Shown: positions 16,644 to 24,457, numbered from the stretch's first letter. The stretch: DNA of 41,959 bases from an uncultured Alphaproteobacteria bacterium (GCA_944390895.1 CALXRQ010000015.1:1-41959), one strand, 5' to 3'. Numbers and translations: made by a program. The notes: generated by a model from the letters alone, not told the origin.

Positions 16644-17876
16644 ATGAATTATATATTTCTATTTCTTAAAACATTATTCAGACTATTTTCTTTACTGCTC
16701 CCTCGTAAGAAATGGCGTCATAGCCTGTTAGACCTGTTTGATAAAATAAAAAATTTATATGATCAATATTATTATAAAACGTTATCTATAAATGAGGACT
16801 GGGTTGTTTTTTGGGATGGAGTTAACATTAATGGACTTGGCGATAATATTGGACCGGTATATGATTTGCTCAAGAAAAAAAAGCCTGAATGGAAATATTT
16901 TTTTGTCGCTGAAGATAAATATAAATATGATTTCTTAAATAAGATAGAACCACAAAAAGTAGTATATCCAGAAACTCCTGAATTTAATAAATTAATTGCT
17001 AAAAGCAAGTATTATGTAGGCAATACATGTCATTTAACGCAAGCAAAGAAAAAAGGACAAGTATGGATGCAGTTATGGCATGGAACGCCTTTGAAAGATA
17101 TAGAATTTACTTTAAAAGAGGCATCAACGTGGCCAGAAGAACTTATAAAGAATAAAAAACAAATATTTAACAATCATCAACATATATCCAAAGGAATAAA
17201 AGATAAAGAGCGTATGCAAAAAGGTTTTTGTCTAAATTCATTGGAAAAAACAGGATATCCTAGAAATGATATTTTATTCAATTCTGATATAAGTAAAAAA
17301 TCAGATTTACGAAAAAAGTTAAAAATTCCCGAAAATAAAAAGATTATTTTATATGCACCTACATATCGAGATGGAAGTCAATATACAAAAATGCCTTTAG
17401 ATATAAAGAAAATGGCAGAACACTTTTCTGATGATTTTGTTTTATTGCTCCGTAGTCATTTTTATTCTTCCGGTTTTGATAAAAAAGATTTTTCTGAATA
17501 CAAAGATTTTCTAATAAATGTTTCTACTTATCCTGAATTGAGCGAATTATTACTGATTACAGATATTTTAATTGCTGATTATTCATCATTAATTACAGAC
17601 TTTACTTGTACTCGTAGACCAATGATCTTTTATGCTTATGATATTGAAAAATATAAAAAAATTAGAGGACTTTATTTTGATTACGAAGCAGAAATGCCAG
17701 GCCCTATTGTTTTTGACAATGAAGGTTTAATTAAGGCTATTAATGATGTTGAGAAAAACAAAATCAAATATGCCCAAAAATATCAAGAATTTTATGACAA
17801 ATATTGTACTTATGAAGACGGTCATGCCGCGGAAAGGGTTGTAGATTATATTTTAGAGGAGAAACACAATGGATAA
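16644..17876 (+). CDS. CDP-glycerol glycerophosphotransferase family protein (TagB/TagF-like)
   Basis: A 410-residue protein. The N-terminus is hydrophobic and basic (SLLLPRKKWRHSLLDLF). The catalytic family is shown by VWMQLWHGTPLKDIEF at about 143-158, TGYPRNDILF, IILYAPTYRDGSQ at about 231-243, and ILIADYSSLITDFTCTRRPM at about 308-327, with the conserved D-Y-S-S of polyglycerol-phosphate polymerases and primases. It transfers glycerol phosphate from CDP-glycerol to a glycan or to a growing chain. In Gram-negative bacteria this decorates capsule or O-antigen. The genes that follow (17869 and 19524) could provide the activated donor. It overlaps the next gene by 8 bp (ATGGATAA). AT-rich. 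Confidence 0.9.
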   Translation: MNYIFLFLKTLFRLFSLLLPRKKWRHSLLDLFDKIKNLYDQYYYKTLSINEDWVVFWDGVNINGLGDNIGPVYDLLKKKKPEWKYFFVAEDKYKYDFLNKIEPQKVVYPETPEFNKLIAKSKYYVGNTCHLTQAKKKGQVWMQLWHGTPLKDIEFTLKEASTWPEELIKNKKQIFNNHQHISKGIKDKERMQKGFCLNSLEKTGYPRNDILFNSDISKKSDLRKKLKIPENKKIILYAPTYRDGSQYTKMPLDIKKMAEHFSDDFVLLLRSHFYSSGFDKKDFSEYKDFLINVSTYPELSELLLITDILIADYSSLITDFTCTRRPMIFYAYDIEKYKKIRGLYFDYEAEMPGPIVFDNEGLIKAINDVEKNKIKYAQKYQEFYDKYCTYEDGHAAERVVDYILEEKHNG

Positions 17877-19509
17877 TTATGCTGTCATTCTTGCCGCAGG
17901 AGTAGGGAGCCGGCTGTTGCCCATAACCGATGCAATGCCAAAATCGCTGGTTCGGGTAAACGGGCGCGAAATTATAGATTATCAAATCAAGGGATATTTG
18001 AGCTCCGGTATCAAAGAGGAAAATATTACGGTTGTAACGGGATATATGTCTGATAAAATTGCAGAATTTTTGGTTCGGCATTATCCGCAGGTTAATGTTG
18101 TGGAAAGCATTAACTATAAAACCACTAATAATATGTATTCGCTGTATTTGGCATTGAAAACGCTTTATGAAAAAAATTCTTTCAATTTCGGAACGCTGTT
18201 TATAAATAATGCCGATTGCCTGTATGATGAAAAACTGATGAATGAGTTTGCCCGTTCATCGATTGATAATGCTATTGCCACGGAAATCGGAACCTATATT
18301 GAAGAATCTATGAAAATTGTTCTTGACGCCGCAAGAGGCAATATTGTCAACATTGCCAAAACCATTATGCCGGAAGATGCTGCCGGCGTGTCTGTTGATT
18401 TGTATAAATATAGTGCGGAAGCGGTAAAACAGCTTTATGATATTGTTTGTGATTTCATTGAGATAAAAAAAGATTTGAAACAGTGGACTGAAGTTGCTTT
18501 TCCGGAATTGTTCAAAAGAGTAGACGTATTTCCTTTTGACATAAAACATAAAAAATGGGTGGAAGTCGATAATAATGATGATTTGCTGCTTGCAGATAAA
18601 TTGTTTTCAGATTTTGATGCCGCGTCTAAAAAGGCATATGTTTGTGATTTGGACGGCACATTGTTTGTTGGCAGTACGCCCATTAAACCGGCGATTGATT
18701 TCGTAAAAAAATATAAAGATCGGTTTGATTTCTATTTTCTTACAAATAATACGTCGCGTACGCCGGAAGATTATGTCAAAAAACTTGCCTCTGCCGGCAT
18801 CACTGCTCAAAGCGAACAAATTGCAACGCCGCTTTATCCTTTGGCAGATCATATAAAGGCTAAGGGATATAAATCGGTTTATTTGGTGGCCAATGACAAG
18901 GTAAGGAATTTTATGGCAGCCAATCTTCCGAATATTTCGTTTGAGTTTGACTTAGACAAAAACGAAGCCGTCATTCTGACTTATGATACAGAACTAACAT
19001 ATGAAAAATTAAAAAACATGGCTGTTCTGCTGAATAATAAAAACGTAGAATATATTGCCACGCACAATGATGTTTTTTGTCCGAATGAACAAGGTCCGAT
19101 CCCTGATATTGGAAGTATAATAAGTTTAATGAAAACCACCAACGGTTTTGAACCGAATATCATTCTGGGCAAACCGTCAGCGGCATTAATCAACCGTTAT
19201 ATTCAACAATATGGTGCAGACAAAGTTGTTGTTGTCGGAGATCGTCTGTATACGGATAAAAAACTGGCTGATAATGCCGGTTGTGACTTTATTTGTGTTT
19301 TGTCTGGGGAAACTCGGCGAGTAGATGTTGCAAAAGATAATAGTCGCCATCCGGCCTTAGTTGTTTCAAATTTAGGTGAAACTAAAGTTTCAGAGTACCT
19401 TACCCCCCCATTAAGTAGAAAACAAATATATATAAATATCAATAATTGCATATTGCTTGACTTAATGTCTAAGCAATATGCATTTTTTGTTTTAAATGTA
19501 AAAAAATAA
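17869..19509 (+). CDS. LicC-like nucleotidyltransferase fused to a HAD-IIA phosphatase
   Basis: A 546-residue protein as read here. Residues 1-245 form a nucleotidyltransferase: ILAAGVGSRLLPITDAMPKS, NNMYSLYLAL and KWVEVDNNDDLL match LicC-type CTP:phospho-alcohol cytidylyltransferases. Residues about 257-500 form a HAD-IIA hydrolase (NagD or glycerol-phosphate phosphatase type), with CDLDGTLFVGSTPI, FLTNNTSR and VVVGDRLYTDKKLADNAG. The normal HAD domain ends near LVVSNLGETKVSEYL. The last 35 residues follow a C7 tract and run across a perfect terminator hairpin, so the true end is probably at 19414 (one C fewer) rather than 19509. The fusion likely handles a phosphorylated alcohol such as glycerol phosphate for the neighbouring transferase. 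It overlaps that gene by 8 bp. Confidence 0.85.
   Translation: MDNYAVILAAGVGSRLLPITDAMPKSLVRVNGREIIDYQIKGYLSSGIKEENITVVTGYMSDKIAEFLVRHYPQVNVVESINYKTTNNMYSLYLALKTLYEKNSFNFGTLFINNADCLYDEKLMNEFARSSIDNAIATEIGTYIEESMKIVLDAARGNIVNIAKTIMPEDAAGVSVDLYKYSAEAVKQLYDIVCDFIEIKKDLKQWTEVAFPELFKRVDVFPFDIKHKKWVEVDNNDDLLLADKLFSDFDAASKKAYVCDLDGTLFVGSTPIKPAIDFVKKYKDRFDFYFLTNNTSRTPEDYVKKLASAGITAQSEQIATPLYPLADHIKAKGYKSVYLVANDKVRNFMAANLPNISFEFDLDKNEAVILTYDTELTYEKLKNMAVLLNNKNVEYIATHNDVFCPNEQGPIPDIGSIISLMKTTNGFEPNIILGKPSAALINRYIQQYGADKVVVVGDRLYTDKKLADNAGCDFICVLSGETRRVDVAKDNSRHPALVVSNLGETKVSEYLTPPLSRKQIYININNCILLDLMSKQYAFFVLNVKK
19403..19409 (+). repeat. Homopolymeric C7 tract near the end of the fusion gene
   Basis: Seven consecutive C follow the codons for SEYLT. 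One C fewer ends the protein at 19414; one more ends it as TPPIK at a TAG (19417 shifted). Only seven lets it continue 34 codons into AT-rich sequence containing a terminator. Confidence 0.9.
19447..19488 (+). terminator. Intrinsic terminator inside the predicted 3' extension
   Basis: A perfect 12-bp stem, TGCATATTGCTT (19447-19458) with AAGCAATATGCA (19471-19482), 12-nt loop and six T residues. Its position within an open frame suggests that the frame, not the hairpin, is accidental. The following gene would then need its own promoter or read-through. Confidence 0.8.
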
Positions 19510-19523
19510 AAAGGATTTATGAT

Positions 19524-19922
19524 ATGAAAAAAATAATTACATATGGTACATTCGATTTATTGCATTACGGACATATAAATTTATTGCAAAGAGCAAAAGC
19601 TATGGGAGACTACTTGTTGGTCGGATTATCATCGGACGAATTTAATGCGCTTAAACATAAACAGTCGTATTATTCTTATAATGAACGTAAAACAATTTTA
19701 GAAGCGATTAAATATGTTGATGAGGTTTTTCCTGAAAATACGTGGGAACAAAAACCTGATGATATTCAAAAATATAAAGCTGATGTTTTGGTTATGGGAG
19801 ATGATTGGAAAGGAAAATTTGATAATTTAAAAAAATATTGTCAAGTGATATATGTGCCAAGAACACCTCTTGTTTCAACAACAAAATGTAAGGAATATTT
19901 AAGGGCTTTTATTCCTAGATAA
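19524..19922 (+). CDS. Glycerol-3-phosphate cytidylyltransferase-like (TagD-like)
   Basis: A 132-residue protein, the usual length for the TagD/GCT family. The signature is complete: YGTFDLLHYGHINLLQRAK (H-Y-G-H nucleotide site), GLSSDEFNALKHKQSYY, ERKTILEAIKYVDEV, VMGDDWKGKFD, and RTPLVSTTKCKEYL near the end (R-T-x-x-x-S-T-T). The family forms CDP-glycerol from CTP and sn-glycerol-3-phosphate. With the CDP-glycerol transferase at 16644 this provides both steps needed to place glycerol phosphate on the glycan. It is AT-rich, with an AAAAAGGA ribosome site 10 bases before ATG. A related FAD-synthetase-like or heptose use cannot be excluded. Confidence 0.88.
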   Translation: MKKIITYGTFDLLHYGHINLLQRAKAMGDYLLVGLSSDEFNALKHKQSYYSYNERKTILEAIKYVDEVFPENTWEQKPDDIQKYKADVLVMGDDWKGKFDNLKKYCQVIYVPRTPLVSTTKCKEYLRAFIPR

Positions 19923-20000
19923 TAAGTTCGCTTTTTCTTGAATTTGTCCTTTTTTATGGACATATCTCAAGGAGGGAATAAACAATCGGGGAGAAAAACA

Positions 20001-20411
20001 ATGGTTAAAAATATTTTCTTGTACATGCTGGTGCTGATTTTTCTGTTTGCCTGCGCAACGCCGGCAAAATATGACGCCAAACTGAACGCCATGGTCGGTC
20101 AGAGCGCGCAGACGTTGGTCAAGAGCTGGGGACGTCCCAGTGCCAAGATAATCAAGGACAACGGCGATGAAATATATGCCTATACCAAAGCCGATGACGT
20201 CTACGTTCCGTCGGAGTTTTATATGTACAATCAGGGTTTTGAGCCCAGTGAAGACGTTGTTTACGGTCCGTTCTTAAATGATTACAATTACGGCCCGTTT
20301 GGAGAAACTTTCGGTTACCAGGTTGAAGAATACTGCCAGACCGCGTTTCTGATTAAAAACGGCATTGTCAGCGGCTGGAAGTGGCGCGGAAACAATTGCG
20401 TCGCCGATTAA
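20001..20411 (+). CDS. Small outer-envelope lipoprotein, unknown function
   Basis: A 136-residue protein from ATG 20001, preceded by GGGGAGAAAAACA. An upstream in-frame start at 19938 would place a hydrophilic stretch before the signal peptide and is rejected. The signal peptide VKNIFLYMLVLIFLFAC ends at a lipobox (LFAC, Cys18). The mature part begins with a short helix-loop pattern, VGQSAQTLVKSWGRPSAKII, recalling the small SmpA/BamE-like fold, followed by DNGDEIYAYTKADD. It ends in two conserved Cys-containing pieces (EEYCQTAFLIKNG and GNNCVAD). GC content is higher than in the glycan genes before it, so it lies outside the transferred island. Confidence 0.7.
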   Translation: MVKNIFLYMLVLIFLFACATPAKYDAKLNAMVGQSAQTLVKSWGRPSAKIIKDNGDEIYAYTKADDVYVPSEFYMYNQGFEPSEDVVYGPFLNDYNYGPFGETFGYQVEEYCQTAFLIKNGIVSGWKWRGNNCVAD

Positions 20412-20528
20412 GCGGGATTCGCCGTGCCGTAACCAATTCTTAACTAAACTATGCTCAAATTTATAAAGTAACGGCTCTCAGAATAAGAGTCGCAAATCAA
20501 TTTTAAGGTAGAATACAGGGGTTATAAG

Positions 20529-20852
20529 ATGGGACTGTTTATTGAACTGCAGAATAAGGTGAAAAATTCCGGCATTCTCATTTTTTGCACCCTGCTGTCT
20601 TTATATTTTTTGTTTCACGGCATCAGCGGCGATCGCGGTCTGCTGAAGCTCCTTTATTTGAAGAGCGAAATTGCCGAGGCTCAGAAAATAGCCGATTCCT
20701 ACAGTCTCCAAAAACAAAAGCTGGAAGAGAAAGTCAGGCTTCTTTCCTCTTCCAGCTTGGATCTTGACCTTTTGGACGAGCGTGCCCGCGTGGTTTTGAA
20801 CCTGATCGGACACGACGAGTTTATTATCTTAGATTCTGAAGATAAAGAGTAA
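20529..20852 (+). CDS. ftsB: Septum formation initiator family protein (FtsB/DivIC-like)
   Basis: A 107-residue bitopic membrane protein. The N-terminal cytosolic part is short, one membrane helix spans about residues 16-32 (ILIFCTLLSLYFLFHGI), then GDRGLLKLLYLKSEIAEAQK opens a coiled coil at about 34-75 and an acidic tail follows. The G-x-x-G-L and L-x-x-x-I-x-x-x pattern is typical of alphaproteobacterial FtsB, which connects FtsQ and FtsL in the division complex. The 3' end overlaps the convergent pgpA gene by 29 bp. The symbol is based on family match rather than on synteny with eno. Confidence 0.8.
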   Translation: MGLFIELQNKVKNSGILIFCTLLSLYFLFHGISGDRGLLKLLYLKSEIAEAQKIADSYSLQKQKLEEKVRLLSSSSLDLDLLDERARVVLNLIGHDEFIILDSEDKE

Positions 20853-21348
20853 ATGCGGCCCAGTCGCCGTTTGAAGCGCCGATTAGAAAGCCCGCAATGC
20901 AAATCAGGCTGACAATGCCGGCCAGAATGTCATCTGTCATAATTCCCAGTCCGCCGCCGATTTTTTTATCTGCCCAGCCGATCAGCGCCGGTTTGGTAAT
21001 GTCAAAAATCCGAAACAGCACAAATCCTGCCGCATATAAATAAAGGTTGGTTCCGGCCAGAATCAGCGCAATGCTCTGGCCTGCCGTTTCGTCGATTACA
21101 ATTTCGCCGGGATCTTTTTTGTTGATAGCCTTGGCATAGGCGTCCGCAATCGGAATTCCGGCCAAAGAAACGATGACGGCAAAAACGATGACGCCGATTA
21201 TTCCGTAAAAATAAGCAATAAAATACACAAAGGGCAGCGTGGCGAGAGAACCGCAGGTGCCCGGCGCTTTTCCTGACTTTCCGCTGTAAAACCAGGTGGC
21301 AAAAAATTCTAAGATTCTGTATTTTATGCTTTTTTTATCATTTTTCAT
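20824..21348 (-). CDS. pgpA: Phosphatidylglycerophosphatase A
   Basis: A 174-residue membrane enzyme of the PgpA family, which removes phosphate from phosphatidylglycerol phosphate in the inner membrane. The family blocks are complete: SGKAPGTCGSLATLPFVYF near 23-41, DPGEIVIDETAGQSIAL near 77-93 (catalytic acidic residues) and FRIFDITKPALIGWADKKI near 110-128, then GGGLGIMTDDILAG. Four hydrophobic segments lie around 35-52, 54-70, 88-108 and 138-160. It is divergent from the M23 peptidase gene and convergent with ftsB, with which it shares 29 bp. Confidence 0.95.
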   Translation of the reverse strand: MKNDKKSIKYRILEFFATWFYSGKSGKAPGTCGSLATLPFVYFIAYFYGIIGVIVFAVIVSLAGIPIADAYAKAINKKDPGEIVIDETAGQSIALILAGTNLYLYAAGFVLFRIFDITKPALIGWADKKIGGGLGIMTDDILAGIVSLICIAGFLIGASNGDWAAFTLYLQNLR

Positions 21349-21486
21349 TTTAAAAAACCTTTTACTTGTGTTATAGATGTATTGTATTAATTATCAAAAG
21401 CTCTAAAAAAACAAGGAATTAATTATAGAGAGTTGATAAGTTTGTAAAAAAAGCTGTATTTTAAAATTTTTTTTGGTATATATACG

Positions 21487-21514
21487 AAACCGTGTGTCTG
21501 AACAGACGCGGTTT
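21487..21514 (+). promoter_or_regulatory. Hairpin in the 5' leader of the M23 peptidase gene
   Basis: AAACCG (21487-21492) pairs with CGGTTT (21509-21514) and an inner GTCT-GAAC-AGAC can extend it. It lies 24 bases before the ATG, without a T-run, so it is unlikely to be a terminator. It may affect translation or mRNA stability. Confidence 0.35.
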
Positions 21515-21538
21515 GGTTCAATTTTGTAGGTTTTATTT

Positions 21539-22762
21539 ATGGGTAAAAAAGCCGGAAAAAACAAGAAAAACGAATATAGTCCGCAGTTCCGCGAAAAGAA
21601 GACGTTCTTTTCGGACAAGGAGATTATATTCAGAAGTCAGAACCGGGCCAAGGTTTTGACCATATCTTCCAAGGCGCAGATTATCTTTATAGGAATTCTG
21701 CTGTTTATTGGTGTCTGGAGCTTTTATTCTTATCATATTTACAACAAGTCCGGCGTGATTATTTCCGTCAAGGACCGCGAGTTGGAGTCCACCCGCGACG
21801 CTTACGTCGATCTGATGGGCGATTTCCTGTCTTTGCAGAAAAACATCTCTAATATGCTGTCTTCGCTGGGTAACAAAGGCCCCAGGCAGGATATTGAAAA
21901 ATATAAGCGTCAGGCGACTGCCGTTGAAGATAAAATCAAACAGATTACGGCCGAGCGCGAATGGGCTTCCAATGAAAAGCTTGAAGAAAAGATCACGTTG
22001 AGCGAGGCTGTTTTGCAGCGCGACATTGCCGCGTCCGAGCGGGATGAACTGAAAAAACAGATTAACGCTCTTGAAGACACGATAGACGAGCTGAAAGAAG
22101 CCGAAATGGAAGTGTTGGAACGTGTTGCTCAGATTTCGTCGCGCGAGGTGGGCAAAATCAAAAGCGCTTTCAGGGACATTAACGTTCCCCTGAAGAAAAA
22201 CGGGCTGTATTTCAATCCTCAGGCCAACCGTAAAAACGCCAAGGGCGGTTTGTTTGTGCCGGAACCGAAGGCCAAGGTCAACGACAAGAACATCAGCCGG
22301 AAAATTTCCCAGATTTTTAATGACGTCAGCGACTTTGAATATTATCGCGAAGTCGCGCAGTATGTTCCGCTCGGCAAACCGGTATGGAGTTACTGGGTAA
22401 CTTCTCCTTACGGCGGCCGTGCGGATCCGTTCAACAAAAAGCAGGCGCGTCACAAGGGCGTGGATTTGGCCAGCCGTACCGGAAACAAAATTAAGGTTCA
22501 GGCCAAAGGAAAAGTGACCCGTGCCGAATATGCCGGCGGCTACGGCAATCTGGTCGTTGTTGACCACGGAAACGGTTTCGTTACCAAATATGGACATATG
22601 CATAAGATATATGTGAAAAAAGGCCAGTATGTAGACGTCAACGAGGCTTTGGGCGAAGTGGGCAACACCGGGCGTTCAACCGGTCCGCATCTTCATTATG
22701 AAGTTTTGTTTCAGGGGAAAACGGTTGACCCGATGCCTTTCGTAAAAGCTAAAATTTCTTAA
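21539..22762 (+). CDS. M23 (LytM) family metallopeptidase, membrane-anchored
   Basis: A 407-residue protein. A basic cytosolic N-terminus is followed by one membrane helix at about 46-64 (AQIIFIGILLFIGVWSFYS), a long coiled-coil region at about 75-200, a linker and an M23 domain at about 290-400. Zinc ligands are visible in RHKGVDLASRTG (H-x3-D) and GPHLHYEVLF (H-x-H). Such alphaproteobacterial proteins with an N-terminal anchor cleave peptidoglycan crosslinks or act as activators in cell-shape control. The start ATG follows the hairpin leader. Bactofilin lies 10 bp downstream, a typical pairing in which both proteins shape the cell wall together. Confidence 0.92.
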   Translation: MGKKAGKNKKNEYSPQFREKKTFFSDKEIIFRSQNRAKVLTISSKAQIIFIGILLFIGVWSFYSYHIYNKSGVIISVKDRELESTRDAYVDLMGDFLSLQKNISNMLSSLGNKGPRQDIEKYKRQATAVEDKIKQITAEREWASNEKLEEKITLSEAVLQRDIAASERDELKKQINALEDTIDELKEAEMEVLERVAQISSREVGKIKSAFRDINVPLKKNGLYFNPQANRKNAKGGLFVPEPKAKVNDKNISRKISQIFNDVSDFEYYREVAQYVPLGKPVWSYWVTSPYGGRADPFNKKQARHKGVDLASRTGNKIKVQAKGKVTRAEYAGGYGNLVVVDHGNGFVTKYGHMHKIYVKKGQYVDVNEALGEVGNTGRSTGPHLHYEVLFQGKTVDPMPFVKAKIS

Positions 22763-22772
22763 GAATGAGGTA

Positions 22773-23225
22773 ATGATGAAAAAGTTGAAAAAATTGATTT
22801 ATTTAAAGTTTGCCAGATCGCTGAACAAAAACAATTCGGGCTCTCCGGTTCCGACGATTATCAGCGAAAATACCCGTGTCAACGGAGATATTATCAGTTC
22901 TGCAACTTTGCACATTGACGGCCATGTTGAAGGCGATATTACCTGTGACGAACTGATTATCGGCGTGCGTGGCAGCGTTGAGGGTTCGGTTACGGCCAAG
23001 ACCCTGCAACTGTACGGTACCCTGAGCGGTAAAGCGGCGGCCGAAAAGATTTTTATTGCCAAATCGGCCAAACTGCTGGGTGATGCGACCCATACCTCAA
23101 TCGCCATTGAGCCCGGTGCTTATATTGACGGGCGCTGTATGCGCGTCGGAGATCCGATTCCGGCGGAAGCCGCCAAGCCCGAACTGCTGCTGACGGATGC
23201 GACCAAAGGCAAGAAACGCGCTTAA
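22773..23225 (+). CDS. Bactofilin family cytoskeletal protein
   Basis: A 150-residue protein with the polymer-forming bactofilin core (about 25-130). ISENTRVNGDIISSATLHID is followed by the periodic G-x-V/I-x-G-x-I pattern (GHVEGDIT, VRGSVEGSVT, LYGTLSGKAA) of a right-handed beta helix. Bactofilins polymerise without nucleotide and recruit cell-wall enzymes. The short basic N-terminus may bind the membrane. The gene directly follows the M23 peptidase gene, with which it is probably co-transcribed, and ends with a terminator at 23243. Confidence 0.92.
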   Translation: MMKKLKKLIYLKFARSLNKNNSGSPVPTIISENTRVNGDIISSATLHIDGHVEGDITCDELIIGVRGSVEGSVTAKTLQLYGTLSGKAAAEKIFIAKSAKLLGDATHTSIAIEPGAYIDGRCMRVGDPIPAEAAKPELLLTDATKGKKRA

Positions 23226-23242
23226 AAGTTAAGATTATGAAA

Positions 23243-23281
23243 AGAATGGAGCAGTTTTTAATTGTCTCCATTCTTTTTTTT
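23243..23281 (+). terminator. Intrinsic terminator after bactofilin gene
   Basis: AGAATGGAG (23243-23251) pairs with CTCCATTCT (23266-23274), and a run of about eight T follows. It closes the M23 peptidase-bactofilin unit before smpB. Confidence 0.85.
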
Positions 23282-23327
23282 GATTATAACAGAAGCAAGA
23301 TAATGAATAACGGTTAAAGGATGTTTC

Positions 23328-23816
23328 ATGGCTGCCAAATCCAAAAAAAGCGACTTTATTGCAACCGGCGTTGTTGCGCAGAACCGCCGTGCGCATTTCG
23401 ATTATTTTATTGAGGAAAAATATACGGCCGGTCTGCAGTTGAGCGGCACGGAAGTCAAGTCCCTGCGGCTGGGGCACGCCAATATAAACGATGCCTACGG
23501 CGTTGAGAAAAACGGCGAATTATATATGTCTAATATGTTTATTGCCGAATATGCCAATAAAGGTTACGAGTCCCATGTTGAAAAAAGAGATCGGAAGCTT
23601 CTTCTCAAAAAGAAGGAAATTACCGATATCATCAACGCGTTGTCCCGCAAGGGAGCAACGTTAATTGCAATCAGTCTGTTTTTCAACGACAAGGGGCGTG
23701 CCAAACTGGAAATCGGCCTCGGCCGGGGCAAAAAACTCTATGATAAGCGCGAAACGACCAAAGAACGCGACTGGAATCGCGAAAAGCAACGCATATTAAA
23801 CAATGCCAACCGCTGA
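23328..23816 (+). CDS. smpB: SsrA-binding protein SmpB
   Basis: A 162-residue protein with the complete SmpB pattern: ATGVVAQNRRAHFDYFIEE, LSGTEVKSLRLGHANINDAY, LYMSNMFIAEY, GRAKLEIGLGRGKKLYDKR and the basic tail ETTKERDWNREKQRILN. It binds tmRNA and positions it on stalled ribosomes for trans-translation. No tmRNA gene was found nearby, which is common. The start ATG has an AAAGGATG ribosome site. It is a single-gene unit, convergent with tadA. Confidence 0.97.
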   Translation: MAAKSKKSDFIATGVVAQNRRAHFDYFIEEKYTAGLQLSGTEVKSLRLGHANINDAYGVEKNGELYMSNMFIAEYANKGYESHVEKRDRKLLLKKKEITDIINALSRKGATLIAISLFFNDKGRAKLEIGLGRGKKLYDKRETTKERDWNREKQRILNNANR

Positions 23817-23831
23817 TTTTGTTCGCGGAGA

Positions 23832-23865
23832 CAAAAAGCAAAGGAGACTGTGTGCCGCAGTCTCC
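23832..23865 (-). terminator. Intrinsic terminator of tadA (minus strand)
   Basis: On the minus strand GGAGACTG-CGGCACA-CAGTCTCC is followed by TTTGCTTTTTG. The same hairpin could act weakly on smpB transcripts in the other direction, but that side lacks a T-run. Confidence 0.65.
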
Positions 23866-23995
23866 CTCTTAATGTTGCTGCCTGCTTTCTAATAGGCTTT
23901 AGTTCCACACACATCAACATCATAAATAAACTATATCATATAATATGTATTTTGCAGCATAAAATTTTATGTGCTTTAGTTCTAGAACTTTGGTT

Positions 23996-24457
23996 CTATT
24001 TGCGTTTGTTTTTGAAAAAATCTTTCAGTATCTGTGCGCACTCGCTTTCCATTATGCCGCCTTCCGTTGTCGGTTTATGGTGACAGGTCGGCGCCTCGTA
24101 AAACCTGACGCCGCTGACGACGGCTCCGCCTTTGGGATCTCTTGCGCCGAAATAAAGTTTAGCAATCCGCATAAAGGAAATTGCCGCGGCACACATGGTG
24201 CAGGGCTCTAACGTTACATACAAGTCAAGTCCGCGCAACCGGTTTTGCCCGAGTTTTCGGCAGGCCTCGCGCATGGCCAGAAGTTCGGCATGAGCCAGAG
24301 CATCCTGACCGTGTTCGCTCAGATTATACGCGCCGGCAATTATGTCGCCGCTTTCTGGATCAACCACCACGGCGCCGATCGGCACTTCGTCATTTTCGGC
24401 AGCCTGCCGCGCCAGGGCAAAAGCTTTCCGCATGTAAAATTCTTTGTCCATTGTCAT
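23996..24457 (-). CDS. tadA: tRNA-specific adenosine deaminase TadA
   Basis: A 153-residue zinc deaminase that converts A34 to inosine in tRNA-Arg(ACG). The active-site signature is full: DALAHAELLAMREACRKLG (H-A-E) and LYVTLEPCTMCAAAISFMRI (P-C-x2-C), followed by YFGARDPKGGAV. The start could be Met1 or Met3, both within nine bases. It is divergent from the pseudouridine synthase gene. Downstream (23870-23995) are AT-rich sequences with two perfect palindromes, and the terminator lies at 23832-23865. Confidence 0.95.
   Translation of the reverse strand: MTMDKEFYMRKAFALARQAAENDEVPIGAVVVDPESGDIIAGAYNLSEHGQDALAHAELLAMREACRKLGQNRLRGLDLYVTLEPCTMCAAAISFMRIAKLYFGARDPKGGAVVSGVRFYEAPTCHHKPTTEGGIMESECAQILKDFFKNKRK

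Noticed and set aside
21533-22603. Long open frame opposite the M23 peptidase gene
   Set aside because: The plus-strand gene carries complete M23 motifs, and the antisense frame has none.
23817-23995. tmRNA or other structured RNA next to smpB
   Set aside because: Only one strong hairpin is present, best explained as the tadA terminator. No tRNA-like ends or tag frame were seen.
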